From NCBI GenBank assembly GCA_030549775.1, contig CM060172.1:54363942-54427941 (forward strand): DNA of 64,000 nt. The letters run 5' to 3'. Each line of letters starts with the position of its first letter. Position 1 is the stretch's first letter. This DNA comes from Tamarix chinensis. Taxonomy: Eukaryota; Streptophyta; Magnoliopsida; Caryophyllales; Tamaricaceae. Shown here piece after piece: positions 9,250-20,340 of this stretch. A model generated the notes under the pieces. It was not told the origin of the DNA. It ran no database searches and saw only the letters and a list, made by a program, of their open reading frames with translations. A program made the translations under genes and the position numbers.

Positions 9250-9989
9250 AGGATCATTATGTATAATTTTATCAATTGTTGTTGTAACGCTGCCTCTTGC
9301 CCTACTACTAACTTGCCCCTCCTTAACAAGCCTTGAGAATATTTATAATCTCGTATAGAACCTGGGCTCTAGCTTAGTTTGGCAATGATGTCTTGTAAGT
9401 GGTTATCCGTTGTCCTGCTAGCTTGGATTTAAGCATTGAGATCAGATTGAGGGGTGGAGACCGCTATAGTCAATAGAGTCAACCCATATATCCTTGAAAG
9501 GGCATTTGCTAAATTCTTCTTCCTCTTCTTGTATACAATCTCATAGTCATAGGGCATTAATCATGCCAGCCACATCTGAAATGTAGTGTTAACCCTCTGG
9601 AGGTATTTGAGGGTTTGATAATCAATCTTGATCTAAATATGTCTTCCGATTAAATAATGAAGCCGTTTGTCTACTGCAAATAATATGGCCATTAGCTCCT
9701 TTTCATACACAAATAGTCCTGGTGCCTGGGAGAGAACAATTTACTAATGTAGGCCAAAGGGTGTCCTTGCTGCAGTACCACCCCCATTCCCAAGCTGGAA
9801 GCATCTGTTTTCATAGTAAAGTCCTTTGAGAAATCCGGCAGAGCCAGAACTAGAGCTGAAGTAAGTGCCAACTTCAGCTTCTGAAAGGTAGTTCTTGCTA
9901 GCTCTGACCACTAGAAATTATTCTTCTTGAGCATATTTTCAGTGGCTTGCAAATGACCCCATAATACTTAACAAATCACCTATAGTAAC
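9250..9989 (-). pseudogene. Chromovirus B RNase H region (broken)
   Basis: Between RT and integrase. Recognisable RNase H pieces in shifting frames include GMGVVLQQGHPLAYISK, followed by degenerate connection sequence. Several stops. Confidence 0.6.
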
Positions 9990-10800
9990 CTGCCAACTCT
10001 AAAAAACTCCCGAGCTAAGTCAAGTTGGTAGGTAACGGCCAAGTTTGGACTGCCTTGATCTTCTCTGGTTTAGTAGCCATGCCTTGGCTAGAGATGATAT
10101 GCCCCAAATATTCTAGGTATGAGGCCCTAAACGTGCACTTACTTTCTTTGGCAAACAACTGATGGAAGTTCAACAACTCAAAGGTGAGTTCTAAATGATT
10201 CATATAGGTTTTCCATCTGCGAGTATAGATCAGTATATCATCAAAGAATGCCAAAATGAACTGTCTAAGGTGAGGTTTAAATACCTCATTCATAAGAGCT
10301 TGGAATGTGTAGGGAGCATTGGTTAGGCCGAAGGGCATGACCAAATACTCATAGTGTCCCTCGTGGGTCTTGAATGTAGCTTTGTAGGAATCGCCGGCAT
10401 ACATTCTTATTTGGTAATAACCTGATCTGAGGTCTATCTTAGAAAAATATTGGGCTCCATGTAGTTCCTCCATCATTTCTTCAATAATGGGAATAAGAAA
10501 TTTGTTTCCACTGTTTACTTATTTAGTTCCCTATAATCCACATGCAACTATCAACTGTTGTCTCTCTTTTTTTTTAGCTAACACCACCAGGGAAGTGTAA
10601 GGGCAGGTACTCGGTTGTATGATCCCTGATTGTAACATCTCCTGTATCATCTGTTCAATCACATCTTTCTGTGTTGATGCATAGCGGTAGGGTCTTGGAT
10701 TAATGGGGTTTGATCTTTGCTGCTTGAGGACTATCTGATGATCATGTGACTTGGGGGTGGTAACCCTTCAAGTAGTGCAAATATCCCTAAGTATTTATCC
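9990..10800 (-). pseudogene. Chromovirus B reverse transcriptase (broken)
   Basis: RNA-directed DNA polymerase domain. The intact stretch (10476-10015) shows FSKIDLRSGYYQIRM, VMPFGLTNAPYTFQALMNEV and the catalytic FFDDILIY box, then LGHIISSQGM and a C-terminal connection. Upstream at 10800-10500 the N-terminal RT region (PYRYASTQKDVIEQMIQEML) is recognisable but has stops. The catalytic aspartates survive although the gene cannot be translated through. Confidence 0.85.
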
Positions 10801-11098
10801 AGAAGGGCTTGCAACTCGTTTTATCCCTCTGTGATACTGTTAGCACTTGGCATTATGTGGTGTGGGAGGTACTTCTTACCATTTCCAGATAATTGTAAGG
10901 CACATAGCTGCATTAGAGTTTGCTTAGTTGTTGCTCAATGCCTTTTCCAGATGCTTCCCCTTCACACTTTTGGTCTTAAGATCTTGTGTTCCTCTCAATA
11001 CCACTCTTCTCCCATTCACCTGGAATTTCATACTTAAATTTTGGAAATCCTAGGTGATAGCCCTTAGTGTGCTTAGCCATTGCACTCTCAGCACCTTC

Positions 11099-11389
11099 TC
11101 ACATCCTCCTAGAGGCAAGGCCATATCCGCTTACCATCGCGACAATTAGAGGCTGAATTGAGTCTAGTTTGCACCCCACATGTTTAGCCATATGCAGGTC
11201 CAGAAAGTTATGTGTACTTCCACTGTCAATAAGTACATTGATTGATTTCTTTTTTATAAAACCCGTGATCCTCATAGTATGATAAGTGGTAATAGCACTT
11301 AAAGTGTGTACCAATATATGTGGAGTATCAACCATTTTGGTTGATTCTACTTCTACTACCATTGTTTCTCCCTCCACATCCTCCTTCAC
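11099..11389 (-). pseudogene. Chromovirus B aspartic protease
   Basis: Retropepsin that would cleave the polyprotein. The active-site motif VLIDSGSTHNFLD is intact around residues 52-64 of this frame. It follows the gag knuckle and precedes RT in the expected order. Confidence 0.8.
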
Positions 11390-11452
11390 AACTTAAATGC
11401 TATAAATCTGTTTTTGAGTATATCTGTGCCCAGGGAAAAACCTCTCGATGCA

Positions 11453-12434
11453 TCAAAAGCATTCACTTCTGGCCTTTTTAGCATATATTTCTTCCCAAGT
11501 CAAGTTTCTCAACCTCCTTAGGATGGTTGATTTATTCTGGATAAGGTTATAAGTGGTTACATTTGGATTGGTGTGTGACAACTTTGGGGTGGGGAGTAAG
11601 GGAGGTAATCCAGATGGTGTTTTAGGTTCTCGTGACTGTATTTGTATCTTTGTTTTTTGGAGTTTAGAGAGGCCATAGGCATGAGCTAAGGTGTTAGGTT
11701 TAAACATTCGAACTTGGTGTTGTGCTGTCAAATTCAATCCTCCTAGATAGCAACTGACTGCATACTCCTCCGGTAAGTTGACTCTATTCATCAAGAAGTC
11801 AAACTTAGATTGAAACTCCATCAGATTATTCCCCTATTTTAGATGGGTAATATCAGCTATCAGATCATCATATGGTGAAGAACCAAACCTAGCTGAATTG
11901 GCCTCAACATATTCATTCCATTCCAAATACGCAGGGTGGTGTTTGGTTCTTCTAAAGGCCTAATGCCTCTGCAATGCCTTACCCTCCATGTGAATGGCTG
12001 CCAATCTAACCTTAACATTATTAGGGGTATTGTCCATTTTGAAAAATTGTTCCACCCTGAATAGCCACCCGTGAACATCATTACCATCAAACTTTGGGGA
12101 ACTCCTCTCGAGTGAGTCTATTGGGTATCGAGTAGGGTGATTGGCCATTTGCATTGTCAAGTGAATGTTGGGGAATCAAGGTGGATGGAATATTTTGAGG
12201 TACATCAAGCAGAGGTTGAGTGGTTAAGGATGAAGATGGGTTGAAATTTACCTAGTTCGCAGATGCCATGGCTGGACCTTGAAAAATCAATGTCTGCTAA
12301 GTTGAGACTGTTTCTCGTTGAGACTCCAATAACAACTGCCTCATTTCTAGTTGCATTGATGACTTCCACTCCATGGAATTTTTTATATGTTCCACCTCTC
12401 GTCGTAACTCCACCACTCTAGTTCCTTTTGCCAT
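11453..12434 (-). pseudogene. gag: Chromovirus B gag (broken)
   Basis: The start at 12434 gives MAKGTRVVELRREVEHIKNS, a typical coiled gag N-terminus just downstream of the PBS. A region with SSPKFDGNDVHGWLFRVEQF (12160-11960) follows. Then 11821-11453 carries FDFLMNRVNLPEE and SCYLGGL, the retrotransposon gag core. The zinc knuckle at the end (CF.CIERFFPGHRY) has lost its final cysteine and has a stop inside. At least one frameshift and several stops separate the pieces. Confidence 0.78.
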
Positions 12435-12442
12435 TGCTAGGA

Positions 12443-12458
12443 CTATGCTTTAATACCA
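12443..12458 (-). other. Chromovirus B primer-binding site
   Basis: Reads TGGTATTAAAGCATAG on the minus strand, one base from the 5' LTR; a one-transition derivative of the initiator tRNA-Met PBS. Confidence 0.8.
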
Positions 12459-12459
12459 A

Positions 12460-12806
12460 TGTTATGAGTCAGAAATGAAGAGCTAGAATCCAAGGAATTC
12501 AGGGGAAGAATGAATTTCAAGGACTAAAGCTAAGCACCAAACCAACAGACGTAGAGAGAGTTAGCCAGGAATTTGTGATTTTCATTCATGTCCTTTGCTG
12601 AATTACAACCAATGGTAAATAGACAATAACTAACTTCCTTCTCTCCAATGGAATCAAATTCAGTTAGTATAGCTAGGCATATAGAACAAAATGGGAAAAC
12701 ATAATTGAATGGCAATGATCAGTTAAGTACAGACTACAATCCAGTGCGTCTCTTCCGTGTGGTTGCTTATGCTAACTTTTCATTCGTCTCTTACTGGCCT
12801 GTATCA
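12460..12806 (-). repeat. Chromovirus B 5' LTR
   Basis: 347 bp, beginning TGTTATGAGTCAG and ending TGTATCA on the plus strand. Adjacent to the PBS, hence the 5' copy. Confidence 0.92.
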
Positions 12807-13440
12807 TTTAGGCCTTATATAGGCAACAAGTAGAAGTTTGTTACAACTAACTCTAACTAATTATGGCTGTTACTAACCAACTGAAGCTAGCTAATAACTA
12901 AAAGTAACGTTGGTTGTAACAACCATAGCCATTTGACAAACAACCAGCCCGAAGCAACTTAGTTTAGTTGTGAACAACCTCAACTTGCCTAACAAGCCCT
13001 TAACCGTGTATACATAGATCAATAAAAATGTAATTAATGACTGAAATTAATACACTACAACCAATTGTTACTCATAAAATGACAAAGCTAACAAAACTCT
13101 AATTACATAAAATGATAACTACTTCTTGAGTGGACATTTGTTTGCTTTGTCATCCACATACACAATAACCTGCATTGTCTTGTAACACTTGTATTGTAAT
13201 GTTGCTTCACGTTTTTCATCCTTCTTGCAAACATGTCACAATCCTGCAAGAATTACTCATGAAAGCATTAGAAACATTAGGGTTTTGTGGAAGTTTTTCA
13301 AGAACTTCAAGAATGACCGGTTCCATCACAAAGAATGCTAATTCTTCACCTTCTTGTGGTTGATTAGATGCTCTTGCATTAGTATGCTTCACTTGTTTAA
13401 GTTCTAGAGTCAAGTACTCATTGAACTTCTCCTAAAAAGG
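12807..13440 (-). mobile_element. Element A, copy 2, right piece
   Basis: Continues copy 2 after chromovirus B. It matches 4334-4920 of copy 1: GCAACAAG, the TAACTCTAACTAATTA block, then the pol tail. Homology fades near 13440. TATA-like CTATATAAGG in minus orientation around 12812-12825 fits an LTR promoter. Confidence 0.75.
13216..13413 (-). pseudogene. Element A pol C-terminal tail, copy 2
   Basis: 65-codon open stretch encoding GEELAFFVMEPVILEVLEKL, then SCRIVTCLQEG. Homologous to the tails near 4740-4850, 27130-27283 and 46590-46680. The longest preserved core is about 45 residues. Function unknown; it follows the integrase C-terminus in copy 1. Confidence 0.6.
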
Positions 13441-14164
13441 CCTACACATGTAACCAATCAAACTCTTTCATCTTCAAGTGTCTTCTTTACTCTTGAACTT
13501 CTCTTAGAAGATAAACACTCTTTTTAACCCTTACAAGATTATAAGATTTAGATGGGTGTGATTATAAGATCAAAGCTCACTTTATGTGCATAGAAAAAGC
13601 TAATGAGTAAGAATTCTAATTGCTACAGTATATGAATCACAAGTGCAGGATTGACTAGCAATTGTAACAATGTGATCACTAAGATAGGATCGTTTGTGAA
13701 AATAAGCTGCTGTAAGGAAGTGAAAGTTGTTTGTTGACATTTTGGGATATGTTCTTACACTTATTTTTTTCCTGTTAAAGATTACTTTATTGTAACTTAT
13801 GATAAAATGATATAATAATGGGTCACTAGGTAATAATTCATAAATAATTTAATTTTCAAATGATTTCGGACTGTATTGATTGCGAGATGAAAGCTTTGAT
13901 CTTATTTTCAAAGTGATTGATGATCATTAGGGATCCATTTGGTTCTTGGAAAGTTGTAAAGAAAAAAAGAAGATGAGGAAAATAACTTTTTGTTTTTGTT
14001 TTTGTTTTACATAAGATAATGAGAAAGAAAAAGATTAAGGAATAAAGTTGTTAAAGATTAGTTATTTAATTTTCTTTGAGAGAAGTTTAAAAGAAAGTAT
14101 TTTGATTTTAATTTTTTTCATTTAAAACTTTCATTTATACATTGATTGTGGGGATACTTGTAGG
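13441..14164. other. No gene seen
   Basis: AT-rich sequence with no recognisable coding motif, element end or tandem repeat. Confidence 0.5.
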
Positions 14165-15453
14165 GCCGCACACCCACTGGGACAGTGCCCGGCTGTAATT
14201 TTATCTGATGTCCAGCTCCCTGGGGGGTGGGAGGCCTCTGGGCTTGGTGAGTATATCTGCATAGTCCTCCACTAGGTCCCTGATTCCTTTGAGTATTGTT
14301 GGTTTCTCCTCTGTTTCCTCTAAGGTCTCAATTCTGCAGCATTCTAAAAGAACCCCCTGCCTCTCCCTAGTCAGGGAACGCAACAGGGACTGTAGGGAAA
14401 CCTGGGCACAACAGAGACTGGGCTCCCCTCTTACACTCACTTAAGTTGATCCCAGAGTGAATTTCATGACAGATCACTTGTATCATTCCTGGCTTTTCCA
14501 ACCATTGCATTCCGAGTATCACCTCCGTGCTGCCCAGTTTAAGGGGCAGGAAGTCTTCTACTACCTCAACCTTTGGGAGCATAATTCGAACCCCCCTGCA
14601 CACCCCGTTGGTCGTGATAGTTTTTCCTGTGCCCAACAAAACACCATACAAAGCTGTAGGGGACACAATGATAGATAACTTACTATTTCCTTAGATATGA
14701 AATTGTGCGTGGCCCTACAGTCTATCAGGACCACCACCTTCTCCTCTTGAATCTAGCCATGCAATTTCATGGTGTGAGGTGTGCTGAATGCTGATCCTCA
14801 CCACCGAGTTCAGTGAAAGCTCCACTGATCCTTCTACTTCTTGGGGCTCCTCGTCCATGGCAGCTAGCTCCTCCCCCGGAGTTTCACCCAGCTCCCCTTC
14901 ATCTTCATTGCCTATCAATAATACTTGTAGGGAACGTTTTCTGCACACATGGCCTGGTGCGAATCTCTCTTCGCACCTGAAACACAGGCTCTTCTCGCGC
15001 CTTCGCTGCAACTCTTCTTCACTCAACCATCGAGTAGTGACCGGTTTGCTCCCCAACGGTTCACTGCTGCTTTTCCCAAAACCAGCCCAGTTTGGGCTGT
15101 GCCTAGCAGTGGCGAATGCATAGCCTGCCCTGCTTGGGCTACGTCCAGTAATCGGGGTCCCAGTAGGCCTACTTCCTCCTAAAGTAGTCCACGCCTGAGG
15201 CCCAGGGCTATTGCCTGACCTCGCCTGACTTCCTCCTCCCCCAAGTCCTCCTCAGTTTTAGTCTAAGAATACTCTGTTTTTATCTTCCACCATCTATGCT
15301 ACCTCCATCAGCTCCTCCAGCCTTTTTGGTCTCATCATCCTCACCTCCAACTGGATTAGGGGCTACAATCCACTGAGGAAGGTACTCTCCAACACCTCCG
15401 GGGTTAGTCGACCTTGAAGGGCCAAAGCCAGCAGCTCGAATTGCTCTATGTAA
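14165..15453 (-). mobile_element. Ty3/gypsy element C, second fragment (gag-protease)
   Basis: Minus-strand fragment closely related to 1-2110. It breaks off at about 15453 inside gag and at about 14165 just after the start of RT-proximal sequence. It lacks the TRIM, so it gives the empty-site sequence. Confidence 0.8.
14201..15056 (-). pseudogene. Element C gag end and protease, second copy (broken)
   Basis: Frame 15056-14715 carries a zinc knuckle CFRCEERFAPGHVC with canonical spacing for this family, then an acidic linker. At about 14735 the protease active site reads LIDCRATHNF, so DSG has become DCR. Frame 14666-14367 continues the protease (LGTGKTITTNG, LPLKLGSTEVILGMQWLE). Frame 14440-14201 gives the protease-RT linker (SLCCAQVSLQSLL, then YADILTKPRGLPPPRELDIR). 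Three frames are needed, so it is dead. Confidence 0.78.
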
Positions 15454-16700
15454 GCTCAATTTTACTGAATTTGCTAATAATATCGGTTGCTCAATTTTAT
15501 TTGGCGTCTGATTTCACAAGTCAGGCATCCAAATTGCAGCCTTTGAGAGAACATTCTTGTGCATGATTTGGCCTTCTGATTTACAAATCGTCATTCTGCC
15601 CTTGATAAACTAAAAGTCTTTTAGATTGTTATGGTTGTCCGAACCACAATCCTTTGTACTTTATTGGGACCTTATCTCCAAGATGGCCATGGTAATAGAC
15701 TTCTTCACTCAACCACAATCCTTTGTACTTTATTGGGTCCGATGGTATCAATTGACACCACAGAACTGTGATAGCTTATAAATTAATTTCTAGAATTATT
15801 ATACAAACACGTCAAATGGCATAGTGGTGCACCAATCCTCTAACAAACAAGAAGTCTAGAATTTGATCTCTAATGCACGTGGTTGCTGTAGGTTTTCTTT
15901 GCCAATTGATTTGACATCCAAGCCATCTTGCATAGAAAACTGCGTTTCCTGTTTGGGTCTTTTGGCTAGCAGACCATATTATGTTTATAAGGTCATAAAC
16001 CTAATATTAATACTCCCTTTACGCACAATAAAAAGAATTATAAATTCTAGATAAAAAGTTGTGTGCTTTTACTGATACATCCTTATACTAAATTTAATAC
16101 CCCTTATTCATTTATTTAAAAGAGAATAACATAACATTATATTTGGAAATAGAATATTTAATTGTTATACTTTTTGTAAAGTGACTTTTATTATAAAATA
16201 AAATAAAAAACTTATTGTCTTATATTATAAAACGGAAGAAGTATCATGATTTTGGTAAAATGAAAGAGAAGTCCCATTACTCTTCCAATTTTTCTGGTCA
16301 CAACTGCAGCCGCAGAGCAAGCCTTTTGAATTTATGATCTTGTTTAGAATATGTTGTGAAATGGAATATGTAATCAATATTTGAATGATCATTTGGTGAC
16401 AAATAATATATACAAAAGAGATGTATTTGGTTCCGTTAGCAAGCAAGCTATCATTGCTTGTTCTACAGTATGAAACATTGACAATTTTATAAAATTATAT
16501 AATATCTAACTGATTAATGTATTGTATCTTAGTGAGTACTTATGTTTCTTTTTATTACTACTACTACTACTAATATTTATTATTATTTCTGTTACTGGTA
16601 GTAGTCGTATTCGTAATTCTTAAAGTATATGGTGACAGCATGATATCAAAATCCTAGCTTTGTCACTCCCATGATGGTTGGCTGCCCACATGCATGATGT
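15454..16700. other. No clear gene; contains an exact 27-bp direct repeat
   Basis: Possible intron or flank of the gene-like region that follows. AACCACAATCCTTTGTACTT plus seven more bases occurs exactly at 15642-15668 and 15711-15737. A short (TAC)n tract lies at about 16557-16574. Confidence 0.45.
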
Positions 16701-16721
16701 CAGCCTTTTTTAGCACATTCC

Positions 16722-17213
16722 ATGAACGTATCTTCTGATGTTTATCAACTTACGTCATTTAATCTTCTGGTTGGAACTTATATTGTTTTTCCCAATGGGC
16801 AGAATGGCGTTTCATTGGTTAGAGCATTTCTATCTGTGGAGGCAGTCTCAGTCCGTCGGCAGCTTTGCGAGGTTATTGCAGAGGTACTGTACAACTGGAT
16901 GTCTTCAACCCTTTTAAAAGGCATTGTAGTATCCGTATATAACAACCAGGCAAGAACCATACCAAGCTGTGATTATCAGTTCATCCTGAAGGATCGACGA
17001 CTCAAAGTGGTTTTCCATAAGGTGTTAGATGATACGAGAAGAGATCCTGTACTAATGCTGAGGTTTTACCTGGCTGCTTTTGTTATGGTCATTACTGCAG
17101 CCGCTATGGCATTTCACCGTGCTGTGGTCTCTCTGACCGACGCTTGTATTGGTCCTGCAACATTCGCTCCCTTGCGGGTTGCTTTCAGCACCGGATGTTT
17201 CTTCGTGAAATGA
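16722..17213 (+). pseudogene. Gene-like 3' exon remnant, family not identified
   Basis: 163-codon open frame. The convincing part starts after a possible splice acceptor at about 16800 (CCCAATGGGCAG): SLVRAFLSVEAVSVRRQLCE, VIAEVLYNWM, then DYQFILKDRRLKVVFHKVLD, a hydrophobic helix LRFYLAAFVMVITAAAMA, and a short tail. Base composition is richer in GC than all surroundings. A different frame over the last 100 bases reads on to REMTLRAAALAGY and a stop at 17243, so a frameshift or splice is possible. The fold (basic helix pairs before a membrane-like segment) recalls C-termini of plastid ABC1-type atypical kinases, but I cannot confirm that. Confidence 0.45.
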
Positions 17214-17243
17214 CGCTTAGAGCTGCAGCTTTAGCCGGTTACT

Positions 17244-17790
17244 AGAAAAGGATCACTAATCAAGCTGATCCTAAATGTTTCCAAGACTTGGATATAGAAG
17301 TGCGATCACCCATCAAAACTTCAGCCGTGAAGTAGGGTCTTAAGTTTGCCGAGGTACTGAGCGGCTTTGAGCCTTAATCTGTATCAATGCAGTCCCCGTT
17401 GAGGGTTGGAGTATTTATCTGTTTCTGCTACTTTTTCTTGAGGGGTCTATGAATGGAGATGCTAGGAGCCATCTTCAAAAGATGCATGTGGTGGGCTAAC
17501 AGTCTTGGGACAGTTGTATTAGTCAGTGAGCAATAAAGGCCAATGTGCTGGTTTTCTATGCAGGTTGGCTAAGTGCCTGTGTACGAGCTTTTTGCCTATT
17601 CATGTTTTCTGATTCTGCACTTCAATGATATGATGTGATAGGTATAACTTAAAGTCTGCTGGCTGCTGCTGCAGATAGCGGAAGGGTTCACCGTTGTAAA
17701 TCTGGCGGGCCCAGGTGCACATTTGTGCTGGGTATTTCATCAAAGTAACATTGTGTCCGCCGCTGGGTCCTTGAAATGTGGCTAGTGTCG
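17244..17790 (+). other. Probable 3' UTR or downstream part of the gene-like region
   Basis: Non-repetitive sequence of moderate GC continuing from the frame above. It contains GCAATAAAGG at about 17529-17538, a plausible plant polyadenylation signal. Composition changes abruptly to A/T runs at about 17795. Confidence 0.4.
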
Positions 17791-18779
17791 TTAAAAAGGA
17801 AGTTATTTTTATATAAAAAAATTACTTTAAAGGAGTAAATTTTTTTTTTACTTTTTTTAAATTATGTATATATTAAATGTTCTATTATTCTTTAATTAAA
17901 GATGTTATTGTAATTTTAACATTAAGTTTAATATATTTTTTAAAAGTATGTAAAATAATAGAATAATTATTTTTGTACGGAGGAAGTGTTATTTTTTAAT
18001 AAGTAATTTTATTGGTTTATTTTTTTTACTTATTTTTAATGTTATTTCAGAAGCTCCTTTCATTTTTGCGCATACAATGGCTTTCAATCGTTACTTTTTC
18101 AATAAATAATCTCCAAGAAAATATATATGCGATGAATTTGGAGAGTGATTTTATTTTATTTTCGTTTGTTTGTCCTCTAATAGGAAATATATAGAAAAGG
18201 GGTGGTGGCCATTACTTAAGTCGAGGAGTAGATTCATTTATAGGATAGATATGTAACATTTTATATTGTTTTCTTTTACCAAGCAAAATGGGACATGCTA
18301 CTTGAAAACCAATAGACTTTTTTATGTAAACCGTTCGGAAGAAGGAAATCGTACATTGGGTTGACACGTGACATTAGTAACGTAAATTTTATTTTTGAAT
18401 GAAACCTAATCTGATATAAACAATAGAAAAAGTAGGTTAGTTGTCATGTTAATATTTAGACTTCATCTATTAGCTTAATTATTTACAAGTTATTATTTTA
18501 ATGTATCACTAATTTTAACATATTTCTGAGCTAAAACCTATTAACATATGTATGATTTTATTTTAACTTTAGATAAAAAGATGATATCTCACGCTAAACC
18601 TAGAGAAAAATGATGGCAACCGTGATCATAGGTTTAAAGGGCAATTTGTATTTTGCAGTCTACTACTAGTACTTAATGAGGTTATGATAATGTCATGACT
18701 TTTATAAATGTTTGAAACTAATTATCTTTAATTTGAGTTTTAAAAAAGTAAAAAAATTATATAAAAAAGGGTATTTATA
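17791..18779. other. No gene seen; AT-rich
   Basis: Homopolymer-rich A/T sequence. A 60-codon frame at 18012-18194 has no recognisable content. Confidence 0.5.
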
Positions 18780-20127
18780 AATGAACCTTTATATTGATAT
18801 ATTTCAAATGCATAAAAAAAATTACACATGTATGTGAAAAGTATACACATCTTATAATAATATACATTTTTCATGAAATAAAAAAAAACATTTTTTAAGA
18901 AAAATTATGCACGTCTAACAAAATAAAAATAGTTTAATTCTATAAGATACATCTTTTAGTATTATAATTCACATTTTTTATAGTATTTATTATTATAGCA
19001 TAATAATATATATCTTTCAGAATAAAATTATACATCTTTTGATATTATAATACACATTTTTAATAAATGCACACTCTACCAACCCAATAATACACATATT
19101 TTAATACAGAAATACATATCTTTTAGGATATTAATACATATCTTTACTATATATATATACACGTACGTACGTATGTATGTACCTGTGTGCACTTCTCCAA
19201 CTCAAAAATATCTTTAAGGTTAAGAATACAATTTTAATTAAAAATGTGCATTCTTCCAACACAAGAATATAATTATTGTTTTTGCAAGTGTAAAAGAGAA
19301 ATACACATATATTTTAAACAAATACAATATTTTAATCATAATTATACACATTATATACGACCATAATACACATCTTTTAGAATAGGGATGCACAAACAAT
19401 CTTTTTGTTTATGTAAATATAATGGAACATATACATATTTAAACACACATACACATCTTTCATTACAAGAATACACATGTTTTGGAATAAAAATAAACAC
19501 TATGTTTGAAATAAATACACATTTTTTTAACTACAGCTATATATATATATGAAAAAAATACTCATTTTCCAAAATATAAACACACCTTTTTTCACTAATA
19601 TAGTTGTAAGGAAAAATATGCATGCTTGAGCATGAAATATACATATCTTAGTATTATAATACATATAATTTAGGATAGTAATACACATCGTTCAATAGTA
19701 TAATACATATTTTCCATGGATGTTTATTTTTCCAACATAAGAATATATATCATTCAAAATATAAATATACATATTTTAAGATAAGAATACACATCTTTTG
19801 GTATTACAATACATATTATTTATAGATGTGCATTATTCTAACAGAAAAATACATAATAATACACATCTTTTAGTACTATAATACATATATTTTTATGGAT
19901 GTGCATTTTTTCAAAATAAGAACATAAATCTTCCAAAATATAAATGAATATTTTTAGTTGAAGAATACAACTTTTCTATAGATGTGCATTCTTCTAATAC
20001 AAGAAAATGCATTCATTGTTTCTATAAATGCAAAGGAGAAATATACAAAGACACACCATACTCGACAGTAATACATACATTGTAGAAGAGGAATGTGTAT
20101 CTTTTTTTATTTATGTAAAATGTAATA

Positions 20128-20132
<5 letters not shown>
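18780..20132. repeat. Degenerate ATACACATCTTTTAG minisatellite
   Basis: More than a dozen loose copies of units built from AATACACATCTTTTAG, ATTATAATACACATTTTT and GATGTGCATTCTTCCAACA. Unit length drifts between about 50 and 100 bp. The same motif resumes at 41128-41215 on the far side of the Helitron, so both belong to one pre-insertion array. Confidence 0.75.
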
Positions 20133-20164
<32 letters not shown>

Positions 20165-20168
20165 CATA
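20133..20168. repeat. (CA)n microsatellite at Helitron 3' flank
   Basis: ACATACATACATACACAC followed by CA repeats ending CACACATA. The last A (20168) is the base flanking the Helitron terminus. Confidence 0.85.
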
Positions 20169-20196
20169 CTAGATTTCCACCTGTGTGATGTATGGA
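20169..20196 (-). other. Helitron 3' terminus (hairpin plus CTAG)
   Basis: On the minus strand a 17-nt hairpin region (20196-20180, TCCATACATCACACAGG) is followed by a 7-nt spacer and CTAG. Four potential pairs are now A-C mismatches, which is what G-to-A decay of a GC-rich stem produces. The position and CTAG end match Helitron 3' ends. Confidence 0.8.
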
Positions 20197-20340
20197 GATA
20201 ATAATGAATGAGGTATATTTAACCTTGTTTAAAATTGAAAATTAAAATATAAACTAATAATCTGTAATTAGTTGATCAGCAGATATGAATTTTAAAAAAT
20301 TATAAATAAAGATTTTGTACATTTGTGTTAAAATTACATG

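Larger units (their letters stand above)
7657..12806 (-). mobile_element. Chromovirus B, complete but decayed Ty3/gypsy element
   Basis: 5150-bp element with LTRs at 7657-8004 and 12460-12806, a PBS next to the right LTR and a G-run polypurine tract next to the left LTR, so it reads right to left. Flanking 5-bp duplications TTTAG are at 7652-7656 and 12807-12811. The unoccupied target is preserved at 4334-4338. Order on the minus strand: gag, protease, RT, RNase H, integrase, chromodomain. Every frame is broken by stops. By eye roughly one LTR position in ten differs, mostly transitions, implying an old insertion. Confidence 0.9.
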
